This document shows, piece after piece, positions 6,963 through 14,646 of a DNA stretch of 16,339 bases; position 1 is the first letter of the stretch, and each line of letters starts with the position of its first letter. The translations under genes and the position numbers were made by a program. The notes under the pieces are model-generated. The model was not told the DNA's origin, ran no database searches, and was given only the letters and a program-made list of their open reading frames with translations. Source of the stretch: Candidatus Wolframiiraptor sp. (GTDB lineage Archaea; Thermoproteota; Nitrososphaeria_A; Caldarchaeales; Wolframiiraptoraceae). The stretch covers positions 1 to 16,339 of the forward strand of contig QMUP01000003.1 of NCBI GenBank assembly GCA_003660635.1, given 5' to 3'.

Positions 6963-7279
6963 TCCTACATGAATTATATTTCGCGGCATCCCTCATCCTA
7001 ATAGTCGTCGGGCTATACGCAATAATGTCGAAGCGGAACATCGTGAGGATAGTGATAGGCCTGGAGCTCCTGACCCTCGGGGTCAATCTCACAATAGCGA
7101 CGATGGGGCTGAGGATAATCAATGGTTCAAGCTCGGTGGACGCATTAGCCCAAAGCATGGTCGCGATCTCGATGGCGATAGGCGCCGCAATAGCAGCCCT
7201 CGCTCTCTCCCTAGCCATCAACATCTACCGCCACTACGGCACATTCGATGTTAGGAAGCTGAGGAGGTTGAGGTGGTAG
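6959..7279 (+). CDS. nuoK: NuoK-like membrane subunit (ND4L/MrpC family)
   Basis: A three-helix subunit of the proton-transfer axis. The 106 residues contain IGLELLTLGVNL with the first conserved membrane Glu (E36). The second Glu of complex I NuoK, in the A-A-x-E-A-A-I-G-L-A helix, aligns with G75 in a Glu-free helix (MVAISMAIGAAIAALALSL), as in MrpC/MnhC and hydrogenase homologues. The GTG start at 6959 follows GGAGGTGA (6945-6952) by six bases. The gene ends in TAG (7277-7279), followed after one codon by an in-frame TGA, exactly the TAG-CCG-TGA arrangement seen after nuoH. Confidence 0.9.
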   Translation: MILHELYFAASLILIVVGLYAIMSKRNIVRIVIGLELLTLGVNLTIATMGLRIINGSSSVDALAQSMVAISMAIGAAIAALALSLAINIYRHYGTFDVRKLRRLRW

Positions 7280-8796
7280 CCGTGATCCAAGTCTTCACCC
7301 CGCTCTTCATTCTCTTGGGCGCCGCCGTGGTCACGGTGGTAGTGGATCCCCTTTTCAGGAGGGTGGGATTCAGGGAGGGTAGCGGGATCTTCGCGAGTAT
7401 AGCCTTCTTCTTTGCTCTGCTCTTCCTAGGCGTGGAGGCCCTTAAGCCGCCCAAGGTGATCGCGTATAGAATCTTCGGATCGGAGTCGCCTTTAACGGCC
7501 TCCCTCAAATTGGATCCCCTGAGCCTGTATCTCTCCATGATCTTCTGCGGAATAGGATTAGCGGCCTCGATCTACTCGATAAGGTACATGATCCTCGAGA
7601 GGGAAACCGGCCTCGATAGATACTATCTCCTGTTATTGACCTTGATCGCCGGAATGATGGGGGTAACCCTGGCTAACGACTTCTTCACCCTATACGTCTT
7701 CTGGGAACTCATGGCGATCTCCTCATACTCACTCGTATCGTTCAGGAAGTGGTCTTGGGAGGCGGTGGAGGCCGGGTTCAAGTACCTCCTCATGAGCTCA
7801 ATCGGATCACTCATGGCCCTCTTGGGAATAGCCCTACTATACGGCTTGACGGGGTCGCTTGGATTCGACGCGTTGCAGGCGTCTCTCAGCTCCGGGAAAG
7901 GGTTGGCCGCGGATCTCTCCCTAGCCCTCATAATAATGGGATTCGGGGTAACCGCCGCGATAGTCCCCTTCCACTCATGGCTCCCAGACGCGCACCCCGC
8001 TGCCCCAACCCCGATCAGCGCGGTCCTCTCAGGCGTCGTCATAAAGACCGGGGTATACGCGATGCTCTGGTCCCTCTTCAAGGTCTTCTCGCCGTCGCTC
8101 TACGGCTTCGGCACGGTATTGATAGGCATAGGGGTCTTGACGATGACATTCGCCAACATCGTCGTGGTCATGCAGAGCGATGTCAAGAGGTTCCTCGCCT
8201 ACTCCAGTATAGCGAACATAGGCTACATAATCACGGGAATAGGGTTGGCGGCATATGTGATGAGGAACTATCCATCAGAAATTGGCGTGGCGATGCTGGC
8301 GCTCACCGGAGCCCTCTTCCACATACTAAACCACGCTCTCGGAAAAGGGCTGGCTTTCCTCTGCGCCGGCTGCTACATAGTGCGAGCGGAATCGAGGGAT
8401 CTAAGTGAACTCGAGGGAATCGGGGCGAGTATGCCGGCAACTACCTCCGCGTTTGGAATAGGCTTACTCAACCTAGCCGGCGTTCCGCCGTTAAGCGGGT
8501 TCTGGAGTAAGCTGTTCATAATCTCGGCGGGCTTGGCGATACCCTCAGATGGCGTCATGTTAACAGCCACCGCGATATTCATCCTAAACAGCGTCTTGGC
8601 AGCCGGATACTACTTATGGCTCTTCCAGAGGCTGGCCTTCAAGAAGAAGGCTCAGGGGAATTCGCGGATCAAGGAAGCCCCGATGCTCATGTTGATCCCC
8701 TTGATAATCCTCGCGGCCGCGTGTATCCTAATCACGATCATGCTTAACCCAGTTCTCCAGTTCATCCAAACTGCCTTGGAGGTGGTGTTAGGATGA
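7273..8796 (+). CDS. Antiporter-like membrane subunit 1 (MrpD/NuoN type)
   Basis: First of three large antiporter-like subunits that pump ions. About 14 membrane helices. It has the conserved Glu in VFWELMAISSYS (E145), the PFHSWLPDAHPAAPTP motif (about 232-247), a Lys on the next helix (GVVIKTGVYA, K258), QSDVKRFLAYSS and the terminal GVPPLSGFWSK. The TM7 Lys that precedes the FHxWLP motif in pumping subunits is Thr here (G-F-G-V-T227-A-A-I). The motifs resemble MrpD and hydrogenase MbhH/HyfB types more than bacterial NuoN, and the gene stands before nuoL, whereas bacterial nuoN is last. GTG 7273 overlaps nuoK; GTG 7282 is also possible and parallels the nuoH-nuoI junction. Confidence 0.88.
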   Translation: MVAVIQVFTPLFILLGAAVVTVVVDPLFRRVGFREGSGIFASIAFFFALLFLGVEALKPPKVIAYRIFGSESPLTASLKLDPLSLYLSMIFCGIGLAASIYSIRYMILERETGLDRYYLLLLTLIAGMMGVTLANDFFTLYVFWELMAISSYSLVSFRKWSWEAVEAGFKYLLMSSIGSLMALLGIALLYGLTGSLGFDALQASLSSGKGLAADLSLALIIMGFGVTAAIVPFHSWLPDAHPAAPTPISAVLSGVVIKTGVYAMLWSLFKVFSPSLYGFGTVLIGIGVLTMTFANIVVVMQSDVKRFLAYSSIANIGYIITGIGLAAYVMRNYPSEIGVAMLALTGALFHILNHALGKGLAFLCAGCYIVRAESRDLSELEGIGASMPATTSAFGIGLLNLAGVPPLSGFWSKLFIISAGLAIPSDGVMLTATAIFILNSVLAAGYYLWLFQRLAFKKKAQGNSRIKEAPMLMLIPLIILAAACILITIMLNPVLQFIQTALEVVLG

Positions 8797-10802
8797 ATGT
8801 CCAGCCTTGGATAAACCTCGCGTGGCTGAGCTGGATACTCCCCCTCATAGGCGCGCTGTTAACTCCCCTCCTAGCTAAGGTGGGTGAAAAGGTTAGGGAC
8901 TATGGGGCGGTTCTCTTCTCGTTCCTCGCGATGCTGATGACCCTGCAGCTCCTACCGTTGCTATGGATGGATGTCGAGTGGCCTATTCACGGCGGCTTCT
9001 CCTGGGTTCTGGTTCCAGGCGCGCCGATTCTGGGGAAAATCGGTGCTGGAATGCTGCTGGACCCGTTGAGCGTAATTATGGCGAACATCGTCGCGGTCAT
9101 CAGCTTCCTGATAATGGTCTACTCGCTCGGATACATGCACGGCGATCCCGGGTTGACGAGGTACTGGTTCTTCATGAACTTCTTCATAGCGAACATGCTC
9201 CTCCTAGTCCTCTCAGACAACCTAATCCTGATGCTCGTCGGGTGGGAGGGCGTCGGACTATGCAGCTACGCGTTAATCGGTTACTGGTATCAGGACTCAA
9301 AGGAGGGTTGGCTACACTACTGGGTTGGAGAACCGCCTGAGGCATATCCGCCATCACACTGCGGGATGAAGGCATTCATGGTAACCCGGTTCGGAGACCT
9401 CCTAATGATCGCCGGAATATTGATCCTCGCATCAACTGTCGGATCCCTCAACTTCACGGAACTAGTGGAAATGGGTAAGAACGTTCCCGCAGGTCTCCAA
9501 CCACTCCTCCCAATAGCCCTCATCCTGATCCTAGGAGGGGCGATAGGAAAATCCGCTCAGCTCCCCTTGATGGAGTGGCTCCCGGATGCGATGGCCGGCC
9601 CATCCTCGGTTAGCGCCCTCATACACGCCGCGACCATGGTGAAAGCCGGTGTATACTTGGTCGCCAGGCTATTCCCGATAGCCCTCGCGTGGAGCATGAG
9701 CATACCCGCGGCCCTGAACTTCTTCTACGCCGTCATGTGGATCGGCGCGGTTACCGCGTTCATCTCCGCAAGCCAAGCAGCGGTCTCATCAGAGCTCAAG
9801 AAGGTGCTCGCCTACTCGACGGTTAGCCAGATCGGGTACATGATGATGGCGTTGGGCGCCGGGGGATTGACCGCGAGCTTCATCACCGGGTACGTGGGCT
9901 CCCTCTTCCACCTCATGAACCACGCCGTCTTCAAGGCGGCTCTCTTCCTCGCATCAGGGTCGATAATCCACGCATGTGGATCTAGGTTCCTCCGAGACAT
10001 GGGCGGCTTGAGGAAATACATGCCGATAACGTTCTACAGCATGCTCTTCGCGGCCCTCGCCCTGATGGGTCTCCCACCCTTCGGCGGATTCTGGAGTAAG
10101 GATCTCGTCTTATCCGCCACCCTCTCGGCGGGTGAATACGCGGTCTTCCTCATAGGGGTGATCACCGCAATCCTAACGGCCTTTTACAGCCTGAGGATGA
10201 TCGGCCTCGTATTCTACGGGTCGTCCAGAGAGGAGAGCCGTGAAGTCCACGAGGCGCCGAAAAGCATGTGGACCCCATACCTGATCTTAGCCGCTCTAAG
10301 CCTGATAATAGGGTTGGTGGCGCCGATGCTTGAACACGGATTAGAGAGAATCTTCAGCGAATACCTCCTGCTGTCTGAGATTTCGAAGGTCCAAGAAGTG
10401 GGTGCGGTGTCCTTTGTCGTGCCGACTGCTTCAATCCTCGCCCTCATCATCGGCGCGATTCCGGCATACTTGCTCTATGTTAAGAGGGCTAAAGATCCCG
10501 GGGAAATAACTTCACGCCATGCCTCACTTGAGGCCATAAGGAAATTCCTCTTCAGGAGATACTACCTCAACGCATTTTACTACAGGGTTATAGCTTATCC
10601 CTCGATTAGGCTTGGTCAGCTACTTTTCAGCGGATTTGAGAGGAAGGTTCTAGACCGCTTTAACTACGCGCTCTCCTCGGCCGCATGCGGGGTCTCCAAC
10701 GCGGTCAGGAAGGTCCATACAGGAGTGCTAAACCACTACGTGATCGGAATGGGGGTAGGCGCCTTAATCCTGTTACTGATATTCCTGATTGGAGGTGCGT
10801 GA
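8793..10802 (+). CDS. nuoL: NuoL/FpoL-like membrane subunit (ND5 family)
   Basis: The distal antiporter-like subunit, recognisable by its 669 residues and the C-terminal extension beyond the fourteenth helix, which in complex I forms the long lateral helix along the membrane arm and a final anchor (VIGMGVGALILLLIFLIGG). Motifs are WEGVGLCSYALIGYW (E152), a loop with GWLHYWVGEPPEAYPP typical of NuoL/FpoL, GKSAQLPLMEWLPDAMAGPSSVSALIHAATMVKAGVY with both pump lysines (K253 and K284), and GLPPFGGFWSKDL. No key residue appears lost, unlike its two paralogues here. ATG 8793 overlaps the previous stop (ATGA) and has GGAGGTGG upstream. The lateral helix implies coupling across all three pump modules. 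Confidence 0.95.
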   Translation: MNVQPWINLAWLSWILPLIGALLTPLLAKVGEKVRDYGAVLFSFLAMLMTLQLLPLLWMDVEWPIHGGFSWVLVPGAPILGKIGAGMLLDPLSVIMANIVAVISFLIMVYSLGYMHGDPGLTRYWFFMNFFIANMLLLVLSDNLILMLVGWEGVGLCSYALIGYWYQDSKEGWLHYWVGEPPEAYPPSHCGMKAFMVTRFGDLLMIAGILILASTVGSLNFTELVEMGKNVPAGLQPLLPIALILILGGAIGKSAQLPLMEWLPDAMAGPSSVSALIHAATMVKAGVYLVARLFPIALAWSMSIPAALNFFYAVMWIGAVTAFISASQAAVSSELKKVLAYSTVSQIGYMMMALGAGGLTASFITGYVGSLFHLMNHAVFKAALFLASGSIIHACGSRFLRDMGGLRKYMPITFYSMLFAALALMGLPPFGGFWSKDLVLSATLSAGEYAVFLIGVITAILTAFYSLRMIGLVFYGSSREESREVHEAPKSMWTPYLILAALSLIIGLVAPMLEHGLERIFSEYLLLSEISKVQEVGAVSFVVPTASILALIIGAIPAYLLYVKRAKDPGEITSRHASLEAIRKFLFRRYYLNAFYYRVIAYPSIRLGQLLFSGFERKVLDRFNYALSSAACGVSNAVRKVHTGVLNHYVIGMGVGALILLLIFLIGGA

Positions 10803-10804
10803 AG

Positions 10805-12289
10805 ATGATGGATGTAAATCACTTACTCGTTCAGTCGATAGTCGTCCCACTCTTATTCTCCCCGATAATCTTCGCCTTAGGAAAAGCTCTCAAGAGGAAT
10901 GTGGGGTGGATAACCCTCCTCCCACTACTTTACTCCGCCTCCTGCCTACTAATCCCCAGCTATCTAATCTACATCCATGGAGAATCCTTGTTGGCATCTT
11001 ATAGGTGGGCCCCGCTCTTGGGAAGCGATTTCGCCCTGCTATTGGATGGCATAAGCGCGCCGGTGGCCCTAACGATAGTAATCCTCGCGGCGATAATCTG
11101 CGTGTACTCGATCAGCTACATGGAGGAACGCGCCCTCGGAGCCTACTTCGCATTATACCTGTTATTCGTGTCGGGGATGCTGGGAACAGTTCTCTCCGCG
11201 AACCTGGCCGCCTTCTTCATCTTCTTCGAGCTAATGTTGATCGCCTCATGGCTGCTCATAGCCATCTGGGGAGGAAGCGAGAGGGAGCGGGCCGCGTTGA
11301 AGTATTTCGTCTACACGGAGGCGGGCGCTCTACTGCTCTTGGCGGGGATCGCGTCAACCTACGCCGCGACGGGGACGCTGAATATCCTAGAAATACCCTC
11401 TAAGGCGGCTGGTTTACCGACGTCGATGATAGCGCTCATAGTCTCTCTCATGTTTGTAGGCTTCTTGGTGAAGATGGCGATATTCCCATTCCACACCTGG
11501 CTCCCAGACGCGTATACCCAGGCGCCCATGCCCATAACCGCGATATTCTCCGCGATGACCGGAATAGGGGGCTACGCCGCGATCCGGGTACTCTACACGG
11601 GCTTCCCACAGCTATTGAAGGCGTGGAACTTCGGGATCACCCTCACAGTCCTCGCCGTTATAACCATGATTTACGGGGGATATATGGCGCTTGCCCAGGG
11701 AGAGCTGAAGAGGCTGCTGGCCTACTCCAGTATGAGCCAGATGGGGTACCTGCTGCTCGGGGTGGCCTCGCAGTCGATCATCGGGGCCCTAGGCGCCCTA
11801 CTCATATACACGGCGCATGGATTCGCGAAGGCCATACTCTTCATGGCCTCGGGCTTATTCTCAAAGAACCTGGGATCCGATAAACTAGATGAACTCGGCG
11901 GCCTCGCCGGAAAAATGCAGCTCACGAGCATAACGTTCATGGTGGGATTCCTAAGCTTGATGGGGTTCCCGCCGCTGCTGGGATTCTGGGGAGAATTATT
12001 CGTCTTCGCCGGATCGGTTTACACAGCTCTCTCGGGGTCGATTGATATATTGAGGTTCCTGCTCACGATGGTAGCGATATTGAGTGCTATACTCACGGCG
12101 GGCTATGGGCTCTGGACGATAAAGAGAATCTTATTCGGAGAGCCGAGTGAAAGGGTTAAGGCGGCGAAGGCTGAGCCCATGTTGATGATAATCCCGATGC
12201 TGATCTCCGCGATACTGATAGCGGTCCTCGGGATCCACCCCTCTCTCCTAACGAAGCTGTTAGCGGCCTTAAGCCTGAGCTCGGCGTGA
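10805..12289 (+). CDS. nuoM: Antiporter-like membrane subunit 3 (NuoM-like, ND4 family)
   Basis: Last gene of the operon. About 14 helices in 494 residues, with the conserved Glu in FFELMLIASWLLIAIWG (E142), the TM7 Lys before the motif (F-L-V-K223-M-A-I-F-P-F-H-T-W-L-P-D-A-Y), LKRLLAYSSMSQMGY, and GFPPLLGFWGE with the terminal Glu of NuoM. The TM8 Lys that NuoM carries in LLKxGxY is replaced by Gly (M-T-G253-I-G-G-Y). The start is ATG 10805, seven bases after GGAGGTG (10791-10797); an in-frame extension back to 10685 lies inside nuoL and is not part of the protein. No NuoE, F, G or FpoF, FpoO follows. It converges on nikR with a seven-base gap and no obvious terminator. Confidence 0.92.
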   Translation: MMDVNHLLVQSIVVPLLFSPIIFALGKALKRNVGWITLLPLLYSASCLLIPSYLIYIHGESLLASYRWAPLLGSDFALLLDGISAPVALTIVILAAIICVYSISYMEERALGAYFALYLLFVSGMLGTVLSANLAAFFIFFELMLIASWLLIAIWGGSERERAALKYFVYTEAGALLLLAGIASTYAATGTLNILEIPSKAAGLPTSMIALIVSLMFVGFLVKMAIFPFHTWLPDAYTQAPMPITAIFSAMTGIGGYAAIRVLYTGFPQLLKAWNFGITLTVLAVITMIYGGYMALAQGELKRLLAYSSMSQMGYLLLGVASQSIIGALGALLIYTAHGFAKAILFMASGLFSKNLGSDKLDELGGLAGKMQLTSITFMVGFLSLMGFPPLLGFWGELFVFAGSVYTALSGSIDILRFLLTMVAILSAILTAGYGLWTIKRILFGEPSERVKAAKAEPMLMIIPMLISAILIAVLGIHPSLLTKLLAALSLSSA

Positions 12290-12296
12290 TCTTAAA

Positions 12297-12704
12297 TCAA
12301 TAGGTCGGCATGATCAAGTGAGTTACCTGCTTCAGCTTCCCCACCCTCCTCAGCTTCATTAGAAACTCCTTAACTTTCGACGCCTTTCCCCTTACAGCTA
12401 TTATCAGAAGACAATCCTCTTTGGAGAGGTGGAGGTGAAGTGCGGAGGGAATTATGTCCCTGAAGTCGTGTTGGACATCGGTCAACTTCTCCTCCACGTC
12501 GTGTTGTTCGTGAGAGTAATGAACCAAGATCGCCCCAACTACATCTTCTTCCGACAGCCTCCAAGAATTAAGTGAAATAAAATGTCTTATCGCCTCTTGA
12601 ATGGCCTGGGAGCGTGAGCTGATCCCTATTTCCTCGATTATCCTATCGAATTTCTTCAGGAGCTTCTCAGGAAAGGATACCCCGGTTTTAACCACCTTAC
12701 CCAT
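12297..12704 (-). CDS. nikR: NikR, nickel-responsive ribbon-helix-helix regulator
   Basis: NikR is a tetrameric regulator that binds operator DNA when loaded with nickel. The N-terminal ribbon-helix-helix reads KTGVSFPEKLLKKFD and then SRSQAIQEAIRHFI. The C-terminal ACT-like domain has all four high-affinity nickel ligands. Numbered from the longer TTG start at 12716 they are H83 (VQHD), H94 and H96 (LHLHL) and C102 (EDC). The spacing of +11, +13 and +19 is identical to E. coli H76, H87, H89 and C95. I prefer ATG 12704 because the family usually starts M-G-K-V-V; the TTG at 12716 adds four residues. It is the last gene of the znuA-znuC-znuB-fmdE-nikR run, so it probably regulates its own operon. 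Confidence 0.96.
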   Translation of the reverse strand: MGKVVKTGVSFPEKLLKKFDRIIEEIGISSRSQAIQEAIRHFISLNSWRLSEEDVVGAILVHYSHEQHDVEEKLTDVQHDFRDIIPSALHLHLSKEDCLLIIAVRGKASKVKEFLMKLRRVGKLKQVTHLIMPTY

Positions 12705-12730
12705 CAAAGAAAACAATGTCCTAAGGCAGG

Positions 12731-13132
12731 TTATATTAGCTTCTCCTCAAAGAGCTCCTCCGACTTCTTCGCCATAAAGTCGCGTGCCACCTCCTCCATC
12801 CGGCTTCCAGCGGACTCCGCTTTCCTCAGGACTTCATCTCTAACCGTTAATTCTATGCCCCGGCCTTCAAGGGAGAATAGGGCCCTTATCCCCCTCCCCT
12901 CAAGAACCTCTATGTTTCTTTTTCCCAAGGTGCAGCCCGTTGCGAACTGGACTCCGTCGAGAAAGCACGTGTAGGGGATCTTCCTCACGAGGATTATCGT
13001 GGCCATCATCTTCAAGGGTTTCCAACCCAGAATCTCAACGGCGCGGAGACCTGCTTTAAGCCCGAGGACCAAGAAGGGGCCGAGATGGCCGTGGAATCTC
13101 GCTGCCTGTTCTAAAAGCTCATCGCTGCTCAA
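12731..13132 (-). CDS. fmdE: FmdE-domain protein, short form
   Basis: The 133 residues match the FmdE domain (Pfam PF02663), first named from a formylmethanofuran dehydrogenase operon but also found in organisms and contexts without that enzyme. Signatures are FHGHLGPFLVLGLKAG near residues 13-28 and DGVQFATGCTLGKRN near 59-73; the His and Cys in these are presumed metal ligands. The C-terminal zinc-ribbon extension of long FmdE proteins is absent. The TTG start at 13130-13132 overlaps the 3' end of znuB and follows GGAGGCGATCCCCC. Its position between a metal transporter and NikR suggests a role in handling the imported metal, which is inference. The biochemical function of such short FmdE proteins is not established to my knowledge. 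Confidence 0.88.
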   Translation of the reverse strand: MSSDELLEQAARFHGHLGPFLVLGLKAGLRAVEILGWKPLKMMATIILVRKIPYTCFLDGVQFATGCTLGKRNIEVLEGRGIRALFSLEGRGIELTVRDEVLRKAESAGSRMEEVARDFMAKKSEELFEEKLI

Positions 13133-13952
13133 GGGGGATCGCCTCCACGATCCTTCTTCTGAAGAGTGCTGAGAGTAGGGCTGCGGCGAGGAAGATCGCG
13201 GCGGCTCCTATGACTATGCATGAGCCTACCGGTAAGTTGAAGCTGAAACTTAGGGATACTCCGAAGATCGAGGCCATGGCTCCAATTATGGAGGAAGTGA
13301 GTATCTGTTTCTTCAAGCTCTCCGAGATCTGAAGAGAAGATGCTGAAGGGATGAAGAGCAGGGAGAAGACTAGAAATCCCCCCGTTATCCTTAAGGTGAA
13401 TACGATCACTATTCCGGCCAGCGCCGTCAGGAGGTATGTGTATCGCTTGACATTAACTCCCTCAGCCTCCGCAAGCTTAGGATCAAAGAGTATCGAGCAT
13501 ATTCTCCCCCAGAAAACGTATAAGATGCTGACGTAGATGGAGGTGAGCGTGAATAAGATCAGGAGATATGTCGGGGTTATTGCGAGTACACTCCCCCAAA
13601 GTATCTGCCCAACCTTCTCACTCGCGAGGGTCGGACCGGGCGCCATCATCAGGAAGATAAATGTTAGAGCGTTGTAAATCGAGAAAAGGGTCATCGAAGC
13701 GGAGTCTAATGGAATCCTTAGGTAATCAGAAAACGGGCCCATAATGAAGGCTGTTAGGATCGCGAATAACCCTCCAAGGAGGATTGGGTCGATCTCGAAT
13801 ATGAGCGACATAGCTGATCCGGCTAACGCCGCATGCGCCATCGTGAACGCTATCGTACTAAGCTTCATCCTCCCGCAAATCGCTCCAGTTGACCCGCAGA
13901 GGGATCCCGCAACCGCGCCGGCGATGAGCGAGTTAAGTAGAAGACCTGAGAT
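13119..13952 (-). CDS. znuB: ZnuB-like ABC-3 family metal transporter permease
   Basis: The membrane permease of a zinc/manganese/nickel-type ABC importer. It has about eight helices; TMAHAALAG after the first helix and FDPKLAEAEGVNVKR in the cytoplasmic loop are family signatures. The only canonical start, ATG 13868, would remove the first helix. Upstream, the frame reads L-L-N-S-L-I-A-G-A-V-A-G-S-L-C-G, a normal ABC-3 first helix. It remains open back to a TAG at 13971-13973, with no ATG, GTG or TTG in between. I set the start at ATC 13952 as the most plausible noncanonical initiator, giving 277 residues and an overlap with the end of znuC. A sequence error or a ribosomal frameshift out of znuC are alternatives. 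It overlaps fmdE downstream. Confidence 0.85.
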   Translation of the reverse strand: MSGLLLNSLIAGAVAGSLCGSTGAICGRMKLSTIAFTMAHAALAGSAMSLIFEIDPILLGGLFAILTAFIMGPFSDYLRIPLDSASMTLFSIYNALTFIFLMMAPGPTLASEKVGQILWGSVLAITPTYLLILFTLTSIYVSILYVFWGRICSILFDPKLAEAEGVNVKRYTYLLTALAGIVIVFTLRITGGFLVFSLLFIPSASSLQISESLKKQILTSSIIGAMASIFGVSLSFSFNLPVGSCIVIGAAAIFLAAALLSALFRRRIVEAIPLEQR

Positions 13953-14646
13953 CGTGAGAGACCACCCCCACTATCCTCCCCTCCTCCATCCTTATGGTGA
14001 GATCGCATCTAGGCGGAGTAAATGAAGCATCGTGACTAACCATGATGACCGTACAGCCGGAATCGATTAACTTTGGAAGCAGGCTCGTCGAAATGAATCT
14101 CCTCGAATCTTCGTCGAGCGCACTAAATGGCTCGTCTAAAAGCAGGAGCTTGGGCTTTCTCACCAATGCCCTCGCGAGCATAACCTTTTGTTGCTGGCCT
14201 CCGCTGAGCCTGCCGATGGGCCTATCAGCCAGCTCCGCTATCCCGAGCATGGTCAACGCTTCTTCAACCAGTTTCCAGTCCTCATTCCCGAGTTTTCCGA
14301 ATTCTCGGTTAGACGCTATTCCCATGGCGACCACATCCTTTACTGAGAAGGGTTCTCCCGGAGGCTTCATGAAATCTTGTGGGAGATAACTGCAAAGCTT
14401 CCTAATCTTAGCCGCCTCCCTAGGTATATCATGTCCGAGAACTCTGATATTTCCGCGTCTTGGCTCGAGGAGTCCGAGAATCGTCTCCAGCAGCGTCGTT
14501 TTCCCCGCCCCATTTGGCCCTACTATTAGGGTCAGGCTGTTAATGGGGATCGTTAGGGTTACGTCAATTATCGCCGGTTTCTTTTCTCCAAAATAGTATG
14601 CAGAGACCTCTCTCATCTCAACTGCATAACTCATTCCCCGCCTCAA
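13933..14646 (-). CDS. znuC: ZnuC-like ABC transporter ATP-binding protein
   Basis: The cytoplasmic ATPase driving the importer. In 237 residues it carries Walker A GPNGAGKT (43-50), the Q-loop in SYLPQDF (about 86-92), signature LSGGQQQK (147-154), Walker B LLLLDEP (167-173) and the H-loop His in MVSHD (H205). The protein resembles the ZnuC/MntB/TroB branch by its size and by the ABC-3 permease next to it. The TTG start at 14644-14646 overlaps the TGA of znuA and follows AGGAGG (14655-14660, minus strand) by eight bases. An in-frame ATG at 14634 is a weaker candidate. The 3' end overlaps the open frame of znuB. Confidence 0.95.
   Translation of the reverse strand: MRRGMSYAVEMREVSAYYFGEKKPAIIDVTLTIPINSLTLIVGPNGAGKTTLLETILGLLEPRRGNIRVLGHDIPREAAKIRKLCSYLPQDFMKPPGEPFSVKDVVAMGIASNREFGKLGNEDWKLVEEALTMLGIAELADRPIGRLSGGQQQKVMLARALVRKPKLLLLDEPFSALDEDSRRFISTSLLPKLIDSGCTVIMVSHDASFTPPRCDLTIRMEEGRIVGVVSHDLRSST

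Noticed and set aside
7749..8408. Plus-strand 219-codon Arg-rich frame inside the first antiporter-like gene
   Set aside because: It is an out-of-frame shadow of a conserved membrane protein, with composition typical of a shifted frame.
10685..10804. N-terminal extension of the NuoM-like protein by 40 residues
   Set aside because: It lies wholly within nuoL, is hydrophilic and unlike the family, and ATG 10805 has an ideal ribosome binding site.
2716..12289. NADH-quinone oxidoreductase or F420H2 dehydrogenase
   Set aside because: The catalytic subunit keeps all four Ni-Fe cysteines, and no NuoE, NuoF, NuoG, FpoF or FpoO gene is present, so a respiratory complex I label would be misleading.
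12290..12296. Bidirectional terminator between the converging nuoM and nikR genes
   Set aside because: The gap is seven bases, with no clear T-run or hairpin on either strand.
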